A DNA stretch of 64,000 nt from positions 186,001-250,000 of the forward strand of contig JAENRP010000009.1 in NCBI GenBank assembly GCA_024741835.1, in the 5' to 3' direction. Both the position numbers and the translations under genes were made by a program. Under the pieces are notes generated by a model that worked only from the letters and a program-made list of their open reading frames with translations, did no database searches and had not been told where the DNA came from. Within the stretch, counting starts at the first letter, position 1. The number at the start of each line of letters is the position of its first letter. Below, one piece after another: positions 35,641 to 47,774 of this stretch. This DNA is from Diplocarpon mali. Lineage: Eukaryota; Ascomycota; Leotiomycetes; Helotiales; Drepanopezizaceae.

Positions 35641-37843
35641 CTGTATTAAGCAGACTATCAAAGAAAAACGTATCCATCTCCGTCGGAAGTCCCCAGTCCT
35701 AGATCTGCTGCTGTTCATCAGGCGGCAGAGAGGAAACTGGCTGCTGGAGAAAGAAACAAGAGGTAGGCTCTGCGGATGCTGCTGTGTAGCTTTCTGAGGG
35801 GTGGAATTATGGGTCAGCCGTTGCTGAGATTGGGTCGGACAGTGTTTATCGATAGGGAGGGTTCGCTGTTGTGATTGCTGGCTCTGTTCTTGGGTTATGT
35901 ATGGACTGGTGGTGGAGACGGCTTGTGGTGCTAGGTCAGGTCGGATGTGCTGATGGTACCAAAATGAGGTATTGTGAGTTTGAGGTTGCCATGTTTATGT
36001 CCAGATGCATCGTCAACTGCTAACAGAGACTTGATTACGTTGGCGCTCTGCGTCGTAACAACATCTTCACCACCTTGAAACAGCTCGTCCATGGACTGGA
36101 GAACAGTTTGTATCGAATTCTGGTCGCTTTTTCTTTCCGGGCTTTCCTGCCCAACGACGGGTTCCAGGAGGTCTGGAAATAGCGTCACTGTTGCCATAAG
36201 GGCGCCCATATCCACCACCTTACAGCAGGAGGATTTGTTCTCGGCACTTCGTAGTGCCAGATATCGCCACATCATCTCTCGGGAAGCTTTTAGGCAGCTA
36301 AATTTGCTGTATTTGTAACTACGTTCGGCTTTCAGCATCAACGGTAGGTGAAGCAGGGTTTCGAGCTGGAAAAACCAGATCTGGGTCATGAGTTTGTCGA
36401 AGGTCAGAGCAGCTTCGAGGGATCGATCATTGGAAAACATGCCCAGGATTGGCCACCAAGACGATGGCATCTCTTTAGCGAGACTGTCAAGTCCTTCGTC
36501 AATTCCTTGAGTCGAGGCATTTGCATGGTTGTGTGCCGCTTCATTCCTATCAATGATTCTCTTGGATAAGTCACAAAGTTTCCTCGAGAATAAGAGATCT
36601 TTGTTGATGTTTGGGTTGCCGAAAGTCTCTGCTGACATGTAGCTCGGGTTCTCGGAACCGGCTGGAAGCCCTAACAACAACGCTGGGAGAAGTATCGAAG
36701 AGTGGTTGAAGTGATACAGTTACGTTTTGACTTACCAAGATACCTATCGGCTTGAGTAATCTGGATCCACGTCAGCCTTCCTCCAGGTCGAAGATTTCCT
36801 GCATTCATATGGAAGACGCCCAGCACCACTAACGCTTCGATTTCATGGAGGGTACTAACCAACTCATCCTCTGAGGTTACCAATCCTTGTACTGTATTAA
36901 TTATCTTTTCCATGCGTGCTTTGGGTGAAGGGAGCACTTGTAGCTTTGAAGCATCAAAGTCGGGCTGTAGTTAGCTGTAGGCAGACAGCAATGAAAAGTA
37001 ACGTTCGCGCAATTGTCATTGGATGTGACTTTGCAACCTCTGGCAGATTAAGGGTCGCTACAGATACAGAATCACTTTTCTGAATGGCGTGGTTCTCTAG
37101 CGCATGTGTCAAGAACCAAGAACTGCTCGATTGAATGATTAAGTTCATCTTGCTCTAGGATGGTAGCAGATCTACAAGAGTCTTGTGAATTCCCTCGTTC
37201 TTGGGAGTCCTGCACGGTGGAGTTCTCGAAGAGGTTGACTGTAACGTAGCAGTTCGAGATGTCGAAGTGTCTCGACGGCAGAGCTATGTGTAGCGTTAGC
37301 AGTACTTCGGGATCCTGACCACGCTAAGTGAATAGAGAGATAGTGAGAAGGCTTACAGCAGGACTACCGTGTATCGTAATTAATGGGGTATTGTTCTATG
37401 CACCTGATAAGCCGTCGCGAATGGAGTGAGAACATCATTGCCAATAGACTCAGGAGTCATTATCCTCTGTGCTTTCTCTTCCTCTTCATAAGCGGATATT
37501 TTTGCAGCCAGAATCTCGAGTAGAGCTTCCATTCGACAAAGCCTCTCCAACCTGAGTACCACTTGACGGCTCTCTGTTCTCTGAATATTCTTGACTGAGG
37601 GACGTCGTACCTCTTGAAAGATATCCAGAGAAAATGGGTACATCCTCAGAGCTCAATTGGCAGCGAACCTTTCTCCCTTTACCTAGTTCCCAATCAGAAG
37701 ATGCTTCCGTGGCATCGAAGAAGCGTGCTTACATTCTCAGCAATTGCGGGTTCCCTTTCTCACTCTCTACCGCCGAGGCTTGTTGGACCGGTGTGCATGT
37801 CGTATTATTCACGCATATGTCATTCCAAGTCCTGCAGCCTCGT
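35641..37843 (-). pseudogene. Decayed Zn2Cys6-type fungal transcription factor
   Basis: Parts of a fungal zinc-cluster regulator appear in order on the minus strand. A vestige of the cluster reads CVNNTTCTP near 37790-37820. A linker helix has LERLCRMEALLEILAAKI (37380-37643). The middle homology region reads FLTHALENHA to RTLLFIAVCLQ (36970-37148), then changes frame into PDFDASKLQ (about 36960). HEIEALVVLGVFHMNAGNL and WIQITQADRYL follow, then a proper 65-nt intron (36671-36735) and LGLPAGSENPSYMS through CLKASREMMWRYL. After TAG at 35931 the C-terminal region carries on in shifting frames, including Gln-rich sequence and DWGLPTEMDTFFFDSLLN, just after another TAG (35699). The frameshifts, the stops and the missing first half of the zinc cluster indicate decay. 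Confidence 0.7.
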
Positions 37844-40800
37844 ATGGGTATGGTATGATAGGTAAAAGAAAGAACTCGATTTCGGCTGAGTCAACTTCTA
37901 TGCGACGACTCAGCAGTGCACGACTAGTGCCTCGAAGAGAACGGCTCGAGAAATGTGAAAATCAGAGAGGGCATAGAAACGTGCAATGCAGTAATTGAAG
38001 AATGCAAGCAACAGAGGCAGTTCGGACAAAGGACTTAGAGATGGCTACTCTCGAAATTTGTCAGCACCCAGCCTTGTATCGTGCTGACAATCTATGGAGT
38101 TCCGCTGTTTCGGCGGTCCAAAAGACTGCACGCTCATTTGCCTGCGCCTCTCGACTGGAACATAGGTAGTGAGTCATAACGTCAAAAGGGCCTTACAGTG
38201 GCCAATGCGGTCAGAATTTCTCTGAACGTTAGATAGTGTTGGGGAATTCCGAATGCATACGAGCTTGCAAGGACAACGGAAGGACAATACTTCATTTCAT
38301 GATGGTGATCTTGAGTTCGGTTTATGAGCGCTGAGGGCCGGCTAGAATATGCCATTTGTCAGCTAAGAATTCTTGGCGCGGCCGCATCTCTCCGTTGGTA
38401 TCTCCATGGCGTTTTCACATTGCGAGGTTAAAGAAAACCCAAGTGCAGGACATCGTTCATAAACCGAAGAAGGTCACCCCTTTCATGTTTTACTTGCTGA
38501 TCACGAAAGCTATTTCGTCTCTTGAAATCTATTCAGCTCCAGTAATCTCTGAGGGGGAGCAACCAATAACAGACCATTAGGCTCGAATCTAATCAATAAA
38601 AGCCATTTCGGAAAAAAGTGAATATTCAGAGCAGGAAATTCACAGGTCTGATGCAGAAGAGATGTGGGAAAGACCGAATTATCTCGACAGTTCCTCTCAC
38701 GTTGTCAATGATACTGGAAGGCAAAGCTTATAAAGAAAACCGGATTGGACGTAACTCAAAATGAGCGCCTCACGGGAGGTCAGAGCATCTGATAAGAAAC
38801 GAGAAATACTTATTCGGATGGGGGACTGAAGGATCTTGGGGCTGCGCTTATCTGCTTGGATTGGATTTGTATACCTAAAATACGGCTTCGTATACAACTG
38901 CCTGATTGTACATGATAGCATAACGGTTTCAGACAAGATGAATGCACCCAAAAGACCTCGAGTGATCTGGTAGGATATATTGAACGACTGTCGCGATTTC
39001 AGAATGCTTTCAAGATTCTGTCAGCCGCGCTGGGAAAAATAGCTGTGAGATTGGAAGAAAATGCGCTGCCACACCCCGACTAGAAGCATCTGCAGCAACG
39101 ATGTCATTGCCTCCGGCAGATTGATCAAATTCATTGAGCTACAATAAATACTTCATCGAATTCGCTCGACTTGGTACGCCGCTTTCCAATAATTATTCTC
39201 CGAATGGGTAAACCTACACACAAAATAATCTTCTTGGTATCGTCAGGTTAGTACTGAAAGGTCCTGCATATCTGGATTGGGTAAAGGTAAAATTCTTGGG
39301 TTTCACTTGATACGAACAGTGGCTAACAAAGCACAGGAGAGTTCGCATCGGTTGTAGCAGGTCAAATAGTACTAGCTGAACCAGGCCCTCTTGGGACAGT
39401 TCGACGCCCAAGTTGGAACTTTAGGTTCTTTCGAGACCGAATCGACCATGATCCTACCTACTACACCATGATCACTTGATGCTTACATTGGGAAGGACAG
39501 AAACTCTGTGTAAAGGCAAATTAGGTCATTCCCTCTCGCCTCATTTTTTTCATTCTGATTCTCCGGGTCTACGGTCTGGGTCAAATATTCTGCATCTTCC
39601 TCGATATTTCATGCCAGTGGTTTCTTTCAGAGCCCACTTTTAACTATCCTCGTATATCTCTGCTTTTAATCGTTTGGCTCTCTCCTAAGATGCGCGTACG
39701 ATGTTGAGCAAGTCTGGCATTTCCAGTCTCGTGATATTAGCATGGTTTCTCTAGAAATCCGTTGTGAGGTTTCCTTTGGACTTGGTTGGACTCATCTTAT
39801 ATTCCTGTAGAAGTATATCGACTACTTCACTTTGGAGCGTGATTTTCTTTTCGATTGCCTTCACCTGCTTTTGAACAATCTACTTCCCTACCCTCTTTGC
39901 CTCTGAATCCTTGCTTTGATTTACAGCTTTTGCCTTTTTCGGGACATACTCTGCTCCTATAAGCCAGTATACTCCTTCCATACGGGGTTTTGAAGCCAGA
40001 TGGAAAAGTGGGTCCGGCGAAAACCAGAGAAAAATTGTTACACATCGCATAGTTCCCTTTGAACTCATCAAAAGAAAAAGGCTGATACTCAGCCTCGCAT
40101 ATTTGAAATGTCTCTCAGCGCGTCGGAAGTCCAACCATTGCAACGAGGTATTGCTGAGCCGGACATGCCATATAGCTTGAGCTTTCAATCTCTTTGCATG
40201 ACTAACCAGGTAACAAGTCTGGTCAAACTTGGCACAGCATTTGCAGTTCACGCGTTTATTCCAAAATCTGACTGTGATCCTCTCCTCCCTCTTCACAGCG
40301 GCAGTGATAATTACCATTTACATTTTAAGAGGTATGGGTGGATTGAACTTCTCTTTCCTGCTCTGTAACTCATATTTCTTTGTCTAGAATGCTGCAAGCT
40401 CAGTAAGCATGACTTTGGCACCAGCAGGGCTAACTTTAAGACGCGGATGTTCAGATCGGCTTTACTGGCGTTGTATATCAATGGAATTTACGATAGAACC
40501 ATAGCTAAGGCGATGGAATTGGCTTTCCCAAGTCTCTCCAACGACAACAACCGCGGAGTAGCAGCTCCCGCAGTAGCCATTGATGCGACCAACCTTGTCT
40601 TGATTCCTGCTCTCGATGACATACGGTTGGGAATTCAGCTCGATTGAATCGATAGCTTCCTCTCTTGGGTTATAGAAGATTGGGCGAATGCTTCCCTGAT
40701 ACCTAAATATGTCCTAGGATAAAGATAGTATTGGGCTGTCATTTTTGGGTCTGCTCTCTTGATCTCTGGTCCATATTTCCCGAGTGGTTTCAACTGGTGA

Positions 40801-41831
40801 TGAATAGCGTGACTGCAGATATTCAGGTTTTGTTAAAGATTCTGTGAGAATGAAGTCAGAGTCTGAAGGACTGCATTAATCTTCTGAGTGCAAAAGCCCA
40901 CTATTATATACCCTTTGCAACGCATGTCTTACTAGGATCTCTACTAATACTTAACATTCATCTTGGAACTAACTTATTATAAGTAGAGCTTCCTTATGCT
41001 TTTACTTACTTATGTTCATTGTCAGTGGAGTTCAATGATAGTTTCTAACATATATCGATAAGTATATACATAGACCATAATCGCTGCAGATAGGCTCTGA
41101 CTCGATAATCTATAGTACATAAGTCCAAAAAGTCTAATCCCACTTATCTTGAATTGATTTATTGTGTCATTCATAATCTGCGTCAGCTTTGTTGTGGGTT
41201 TCAACCGACTTTGTTTACATTCGGCCACGGATTTGAGCCGTGTCGCTTAGCAGCCAGAAGGGGTAGGTGAGTAAAGAAAGTAAAATATCAGAACAGAGTG
41301 CGAGCCCACGGTACTACCGTGATCCTGGAACTTGATAAGACTAGAATCGAGAGATTGCGTGAAACCAGAGCGTCACTGAAGCTACTGAACCTCCAACTGT
41401 AAGGTCGGTCTGGGAGTCGCCTTGTTTATTTGATTTGCTCATTGAGAAATTTGTGTCCAACAGAATCAATAAACACTATTATATTGATACATTAGGTCTC
41501 AAGTAAAAACTACCAGGCCCGAAAAGTGACATAAACCTGGCCTAGGTATTCTTCGGAAAAGTGCATTAGAGAAATTGGTTGACACGTGACTGTATTTGAT
41601 GCCTGGTAGAACAGGCATCAAGAAATGAGCTTTAATGATTCCAAGTCAACGATAGCCTACGGGTCACAGCACGACAGGGCAAATTGATACTAAGCTTCTG
41701 AACGCGACTTCAAAAATTGGATACCAGAAAAAATCCTTCATCTGCAATTCCATCTAGTTCAAATTGTACGGAAGGTATTGAACGACGCGCAAGACTTCAG
41801 CAGCTAGGCAACGGCCAGCTCTTACCAGATC
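37844..41831. other. AT-rich, gene-free block
   Basis: Almost 4 kb with visibly lower GC than the flanking genes, TA-rich in places (especially 40880-41130). No intact ORF with recognisable motifs. The minus strand at 39546-40317 has a stop-interrupted open frame listed separately. The block looks like old repeats degraded by point mutation. Confidence 0.6.
39546..40317 (-). pseudogene. Stop-interrupted reading frame, possible transposon relic
   Basis: On the minus strand one frame stays open from 40317 and resumes after each of four stops: TAG at 39880, TAG at 39751, TAG at 39685 and TAA at 39640. Between stops the translation looks coding, for example QVKAIEKKITLQSEVVDILL, RLEMPDLLNIVRAS and KWALKETTGMKYRG. 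Keeping a single frame with only nonsense changes suggests a once-coding sequence mutated by C-to-T changes. I do not recognise the protein. A Cys-rich piece near its N-terminus (CKCCAKFDQTC) does not match a standard zinc knuckle. Confidence 0.4.
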
Positions 41832-43746
41832 ATGTCGAGCATCGATGACTTGTTCAAGGTGTGGCAGCTCAATTTGGTCGCTACATAATTAAAAGCTTAT
41901 ACGAACCCAGAAACCAGCTCTGCCTAGCAATAAGAGAAAGCTAGAAGCAGCTCGCGACCCCAGTGAGCCCAAATTTCCCCCTCCAAGGTCCAGCCCTTTA
42001 ACCTTCCCCAGATGAGACATACAAATCTGCAAAGCTGTCTTCGAACGGCCACGCTAAAATTAATGGAAACACATCAGTTGTCTCGGACGCCGACGTCGAC
42101 GATGACATAGAAGCTGGACCTTCTGCCCCGCCCGAAGAGGATTATGGTCCGGACATCCCAGACGATGAAGAAGGACGGTTTTTTGGCGGTGGAGTCACAA
42201 ATGAAGAGAACAAGATATTGGATTACATGGAAGGGCAAGAATCTGCGGATATCGCTCCAGAGAAGATTGATTTAGCGTGGCTACGGAAACTAGCACTCAA
42301 TTTCGAGAAGCGCATTTCAAGGAACGCGGAGCTACGGGCGAAGTTCGAGGGGGACCCTCAGAAGTTCATGGGTAGCGAGGCGGACCTGGACTCGGATATC
42401 AAGGCGCTGAGCATATTGACAGAGCACTCCGAGTTGTATGGAGAATTCGCGAAACTTGGATGCGTCGGGAGCTTGGTTAGCTTACTGGCTCACGAGAATA
42501 CGGATATTGCGATTGATGCCGTAGAAATTGTGAGCGAGCTGACCGATGAGGATGTGGAGGCTGAACAGGAGCAGTGGGATCAGATAGTCGATGCTATGAT
42601 TGAGGCAGACCTGCTGGACTTGCTGGTGTCAAACTTTGGCAGGTTCAACGAGGCCAATGAATCGGATCGAAGTGGTGTCTACCATGCGCTTAGCGTGCTG
42701 GAGAATCTAGCGTCGAGGACATCGGCTGCAGAGAAAATTGGCCACGATACAACAGTGTTGGAATGGTTATTGAGCCGCATACAGAAACGGGAATCCCCAG
42801 TATCGCAGAACAAACAATATTCCGCAGAGGTCCTGGCAATATTATTGCAGTCTTCTCCTATCAACCGGCGGCGACTTTGCGAGCTTGAGGGTGTAGATGT
42901 GCTGCTTCAAATTCTCGCAGCTTACCGTAAGCGAGATCCGCTGAAAGGGACCGAGGAAGAGGAATTCGTGGAAAATATTTTTGACTCGCTCACCTGCGTC
43001 GTCGACGAGCCGGAAGGAAAGCAAAAGTTCGTCGAGGCGGAAGGAGTAGAGCTTTGTCTCATTATGATCAAGGAGGGCAAAATGAGCAAATCGCGCGCAT
43101 TGCGACTTATCGATCATTCACTAGGCGGTCAAAGTGGTGCAGAAGTGTGTGAGAAATTGGTTGAAGCCGCAGGATTGAAGGTCATATTCGGAATATTCAT
43201 GAAGAAGCAAGACGGGCAGACTACAGAGCATCTACTGGGCATCTTCTCCTCGCTGCTGAGATTATTACCAGCGAATTCTGCGGGGAGGATTCGGACGCTG
43301 GCGAAATTCGTGGAGAAAGAATATGAGAAGTTGGGGAAGATGGTAAAGCTGAGGAGAGACTATGCCGCGAGGGTGGACGTGGTGGAGAAGGAGATTAGGG
43401 GCGAGCAGATCAAAATGCATGCCGAGGAGAGGGAGGAGATGGCGGATGAATGGTTAGGAAAGAGGCTCGATGCAGGCTTGTTCTGCTTACAGACTATCGA
43501 TATTATTCTCGCGTGGCTGGTTGCTGAGGATGACGGCGCAAAGAAGAAGATCCAGAATCTGCTTGCGGATCGAGCCGAGGATCTTGCGGTAATTAAGGTA
43601 ACAATACAGGGTATGATTCCCCATTTTGATTTCTTCTATCATTGACTAACCATCTCACAGAGCAACTGGATAACATAGTCGGCGATACTGAAGAAGAAAA
43701 GTGGACGAAAGATATGCTGAACGCCTTAGCTCAATTCTTGACATAG
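41832..43746 (+). CDS. CTNNBL1 (beta-catenin-like protein 1) homologue, ARM-repeat spliceosome-associated protein
   Basis: CTNNBL1 is a nuclear armadillo protein that binds CDC5L and the Prp19 complex of the spliceosome. Exons 41832-41858, 41911-41962, 42012-43610 and 43661-43746 give 587 residues. The first exon encodes MSSIDDLFK, which resembles the family N-terminus, followed by a basic KPALPSNKRKLEAAR nuclear signal and an acidic stretch (about residues 45-75). From about residue 120 the sequence is helical ARM-like repeats, with the family segments LAWLRKLALNFEKRISRNAE and FDSLTCVVDEPEGKQKFVEA. The end has LRRDYAARVDVVEKEI and a final exon ending LNALAQFLT. It sits intact between AT-rich decayed regions and is convergent with the MFS pseudogene at about 160 nt. 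Confidence 0.92.
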
Positions 43747-43909
43747 CCGAATGAGCATATATCAAGTGGTCGCATAAGTCTGGAAGTGAAATTATCCGAT
43801 CTGATTCATATTCGTTAGGCATGTTGAGGCGTGCAAAAGGTCGACCATGTCGACACTTCACTGTCGCCCAGTGATAACAAAGAATAAGCGAGTTTTGGAT
43901 TGTCACAAG

Positions 43910-45520
43910 CTAAGATACAACACCATCCTCGACAATTTGAGCCTCATCCAACTGCCCCTTGCCAATGGGTCTCTCTTCGCCACTTTTAGCATCATTCTCA
44001 GTAACCAACGCTCTTGTCCAGATAAAACAGGGTATTGCAGCAGACACGCCAAAAAGGCCCAAGGACCAGGCCATCGTCCCCCATCCGGCGGATTCTTCCA
44101 CGTACCCGGACCACAAAGGTTCTATGAGCGTCCCCGCAGCGAATGCAGTCACAAATAAGCCGTACGCTTATGCATACGCCCCAGTTGGACCAAACCTCCC
44201 AGGCAGCTCTTTCCCTTTCGCTTAACTACATATGTTATTTCAGCCATGAGCGGGGGGTTTAAAAAACATAGATTGATGCCAATGAGGATTAGTAATGCGC
44301 AGAGCAAGACTTTCTGCCGAAGGCTATCATGTTTGACAAGTCGCAGCAACACCCAAAAAGGAACAGCAAGCATAAACCCTAAGACAGTGAGCCATCTTGG
44401 GCCGTACTTATCAGACGCCCAACCGACTAACGGGGCTGCAAAACCTGGAATCATTATAGTGAGAAATACCAGCCCGGCGCCGGTAGAGGCCCAGTTGAAA
44501 ATCTGTTGTACGTAGATAGGGATGACTGCGTCGAAGGCTGTCATCTGAGAGACTTGGACGATACAGCCCCAAAAGGCTGTTAGAAGACGTCAAAATGTTA
44601 AGAGGGTGAGTACTGGTGGCCATTTGCTGAGCTGGGGTTCTGATCCCGACGCCAGTTGGCTTGCGCAAGTCTTGCAATCGATATCTCTTGAAACTTTGCG
44701 ATGAACTATGCCGGGGCTCGAAGTTTCCGGTCTCGCTCCTCCTCCGGTAGCGTTCGTACTTGGAACTCCTTGCTCGGGACCAAATGCCCCTTTCTCGAGA
44801 TCTTAAGAAGGTTTCTTGGTGCCTGTTATATCCCCAAGACTCGGCAGCTTCATCTCTCAACTACTGCCTGGCAACCTTCTTCTCAACAAGTACCAACCAG
44901 GGCAGGATACCCACCATAATCGAAGCAAAAGCCATGTAAAAGACCAGCTAGTAACCCGCTCTCTCATACACAACACCTCCCAGCAATGGGGCGAGCAGGA
45001 TCCCTACACTCATACTGATGCTTACATATCCAAGCGTTTGGCTAGTATCCTTTTGTCCCACAGTATCGATCAACAATGCCTGGCCTACAGTCCACACAAT
45101 AGAAGCACTGAATCCTTGCAAGATACGCCTCAAAACGAGCAACGCAACAGTCCTCGCTAAGCACAGCATAACCGTCGCACCTGCTAAAGCCAACAGCCCA
45201 ATCAACAACGGCAATTTTCTACTCAACGAACGATCCGCGACTCATCCCGCCAATGGACTAGCCATAAGTAATGCGGCTCCATAGACAGCAAGCAGTATGG
45301 AGACGTAAGACTGCACAGAGGATTGAGGCTCATGTGCTCTGGAAGAGAGAGCAAATGGGATGACTGGCACAATGATCCCGTCGAGGAAAATATCAGTGAA
45401 AACCGCGATGCAGATCGTTACCAAGATAAATATTTTAGATGAGCGGGAGGCGAGCAAGTAAGGTGGGGGACAGGTGCTGTGTGCCTTGACCCCCGAAAGG
45501 AATCTCTTGACTTGCTCCAT
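43910..45520 (-). pseudogene. MFS transporter (DHA1, drug:H+ antiporter-like) with RIP-type nonsense mutations
   Basis: Transmembrane segments of a twelve-helix transporter appear in order on the minus strand: IFILVTICIAVFTDIFLDG, VSILLAVYGAALLMASPLAG, LLIGLLALAGATVMLCLA, RRILQGFSASIVWTVGQALL, YVSISMSVGILLAPLLGG, MAFASIMVGILPWLVL, then from 44544 VFLTIMIPGFAAPLVGWASD, and finally TAFAAGTLIEPLWSGYVEES. Five stops interrupt it: TGA at 45242 where the family has Trp, TAG at 44948, TAG at 44861, and TAA at 44222 and 44168 where Gln is expected for the last. The frame continues unchanged after most of them, and frame changes occur near 44230 and 44560. Trp-to-stop and Gln-to-stop by G-to-A or C-to-T change is the RIP signature. 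Confidence 0.82.
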
Positions 45521-47774
45521 TTACGACTAAGCAGGCGTGAAAATGATTGAGGAAGCTAATAACCATCGACATACACGAGTCATAGAGAAGAGTATATCGT
45601 AATTAAGCAGACGATGCGAATCGTTGCGGCGAGATTCTAATGTCTTGAATTGATATCAAAAATATGAACTTGGCCATTAGCCGTACACTTCGTCCCGGAT
45701 TGAGCGGGTCTGACGCCCTTCCGCAAAATAAGCGTCGATAGATCTTGTGAGAATGATACCTAATCAGCGCGTGCTCTGTCAGTTCCCCAAACAACTCCAT
45801 CAGAGACGTGTTCTGGGAATACTAACATCAACATCGTGATGATGTGCAGATACCAATTCATCTGGAAGCCGCTGTGCAACAATGAATATTTCGGCAAGCA
45901 TAGAGGTGACATTGGTGATTGTCGGTCCAGGAGCAGACAGAGCGGCCGTGAACCACGTTGACCTCTTGGATGAACCAATCCGTTTTCTTGTTGTTTGCAT
46001 CTGCATTCTATTCATGACCTAATCGCTTACTCGTCAATTCATGCTCCCTTCAAAGCGCTTCTACTCTCTCCAACGCGTCTTCAGGAGCTCGTATGGTTTT
46101 TCGGCCGTGTTATCTAGTTTGGTTGAACTATAGGCTGCTAATTCATTGCCAGAGATTACTGTACTTAGGCTGATTAAGGCCTCATTAGAATACAGTATTA
46201 GCGGAAGCCACTGCCCTTGCCTTCTCAGCCTTTTCTTGACAACGGGCGCTGCTTACCTCCAGCTGAGACGGCCAACCCGAAACTACAACCCAATCTACTC
46301 TGACAAAAGGCTTTTCCTTTGCTTTTGGCCAAGGGTTATAATTGAAACTCGAGCAAAGCGCTCATCACATTGAATATGTTGCTTGCTGTCTGTTTGCTTC
46401 GACAAGACGTTTGCTGGTTGCATGGCGCCCTCTGCTTCTATAGTAAACCAGGTTCCAAATAACATGCTTCCTCGAGATGAGGCCAGAGAACAAGAGGTCT
46501 ATTTCCTCTGCATTTCCCAGTGTTTCCTGTGACCCGGTCACTGCGTATACCATCTCCTGTAACGTTATCCGAAACGAAGTGGAGGCATACCTGAAAGCGA
46601 AGGAGTACTCCCATGTAGGCAGAGAGCCTGAGACAATGGCCTCGCTCCCGATCATTGATGCATCACCATACTTTTGCATTTGCGGGATGAAATCGAATTC
46701 TGGGGATGGATACTCGAGTATCGGGTTTGTTGAGTAGTGCGAGCGTATATCCAAGAAGGTACCACCCAAACGTGTTTATTGCATCGTACTTGACTGTATA
46801 GCACCACCCTCAAAACGCTTTGGAGGCATTCCATCCAAGACACCAGATTAGACGAAAGTATACCATACATGCCAGCAACCCTTTTCACCAATTTCAATTG
46901 AAAGGTTCAGCCGATCGACGAGCCAGTGCAGTTACTAGGAAAAAGCCTTGTATCAAGTCACGAAACAAGTTCTTAGCTAGCAAGACGGATTCAGAGTGGT
47001 GAAGTGCAGATGTGGGTGTGCCGGGACTCTGCACTAAGCGAGACGAGGCAGACCCCTTCGACAACCGAAGATCATGGTGAGCGTGCCCACGGCAATATCA
47101 AAAGCCCGCTCGTGCAAATACAGACGTGACTAGTTATGCAGAGGATCTAGCCCATAGGGCTCCCCGTGACATACTCAGAGCAAATCGAGATTCCGTGGGA
47201 AAAGAGTGAGGGAAGAAAGGGAGATTGGCGCGAGAAGGCGTGTTGTCCATGCGATTGAGGCTCTTGGAATCGGTCTTGCGCTGCCCGGTATTGGCTTTGG
47301 TCGCCTTCTTTTGAGGCGAGGAGTGTTGTGACAAGCATATCAAGTGGGCGCGCAGGGCAGGGGAAGGCGGTACCCTTGGAATGCTGGAGCTGTAGAAGAG
47401 ATCGGAGGCGTTTTTAATTGTGAGTATTCGATGCTATCGGATCTGATCCGTTTTCTTGCACTTCCAGCCGTCTCGAATCCATGAATCCATCATGCTGTCG
47501 CTCGCCTGCCATCCTGGTATCCATCCATTATGCTCCAGTTCACCAAGACGTGCATGAGATCAGGCGGGGCCCATATTGAGGAGTGAACGCTGCTTCTTAT
47601 TAGGTACAATCATCAATGCTACTGTATCTCATGCTTCAGGTTTATATGCAAGCCAGCCAATACCCCGTTTGGCCGCATTCACTACAGAACGCGAAGACAG
47701 CTTCCTCGTATTCACTCTTCAAGCGCTAAGCAGGGTTATCAGTAGTGTTAAATCCGCTCTCTAAACCCGTTGCC
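45521..47774. other. AT-rich, gene-free block
   Basis: About 2.25 kb. A minus-strand open frame at 46365-46769 (134 codons, no ATG) and short ORFs near 47150 show no recognisable motif. It probably represents further degraded sequence bordering the MFS pseudogene. Confidence 0.5.

Noticed and set aside
46365..46769. Minus-strand open frame of 134 codons
   Set aside because: No ATG, no motif, and located in an AT-rich degraded block.
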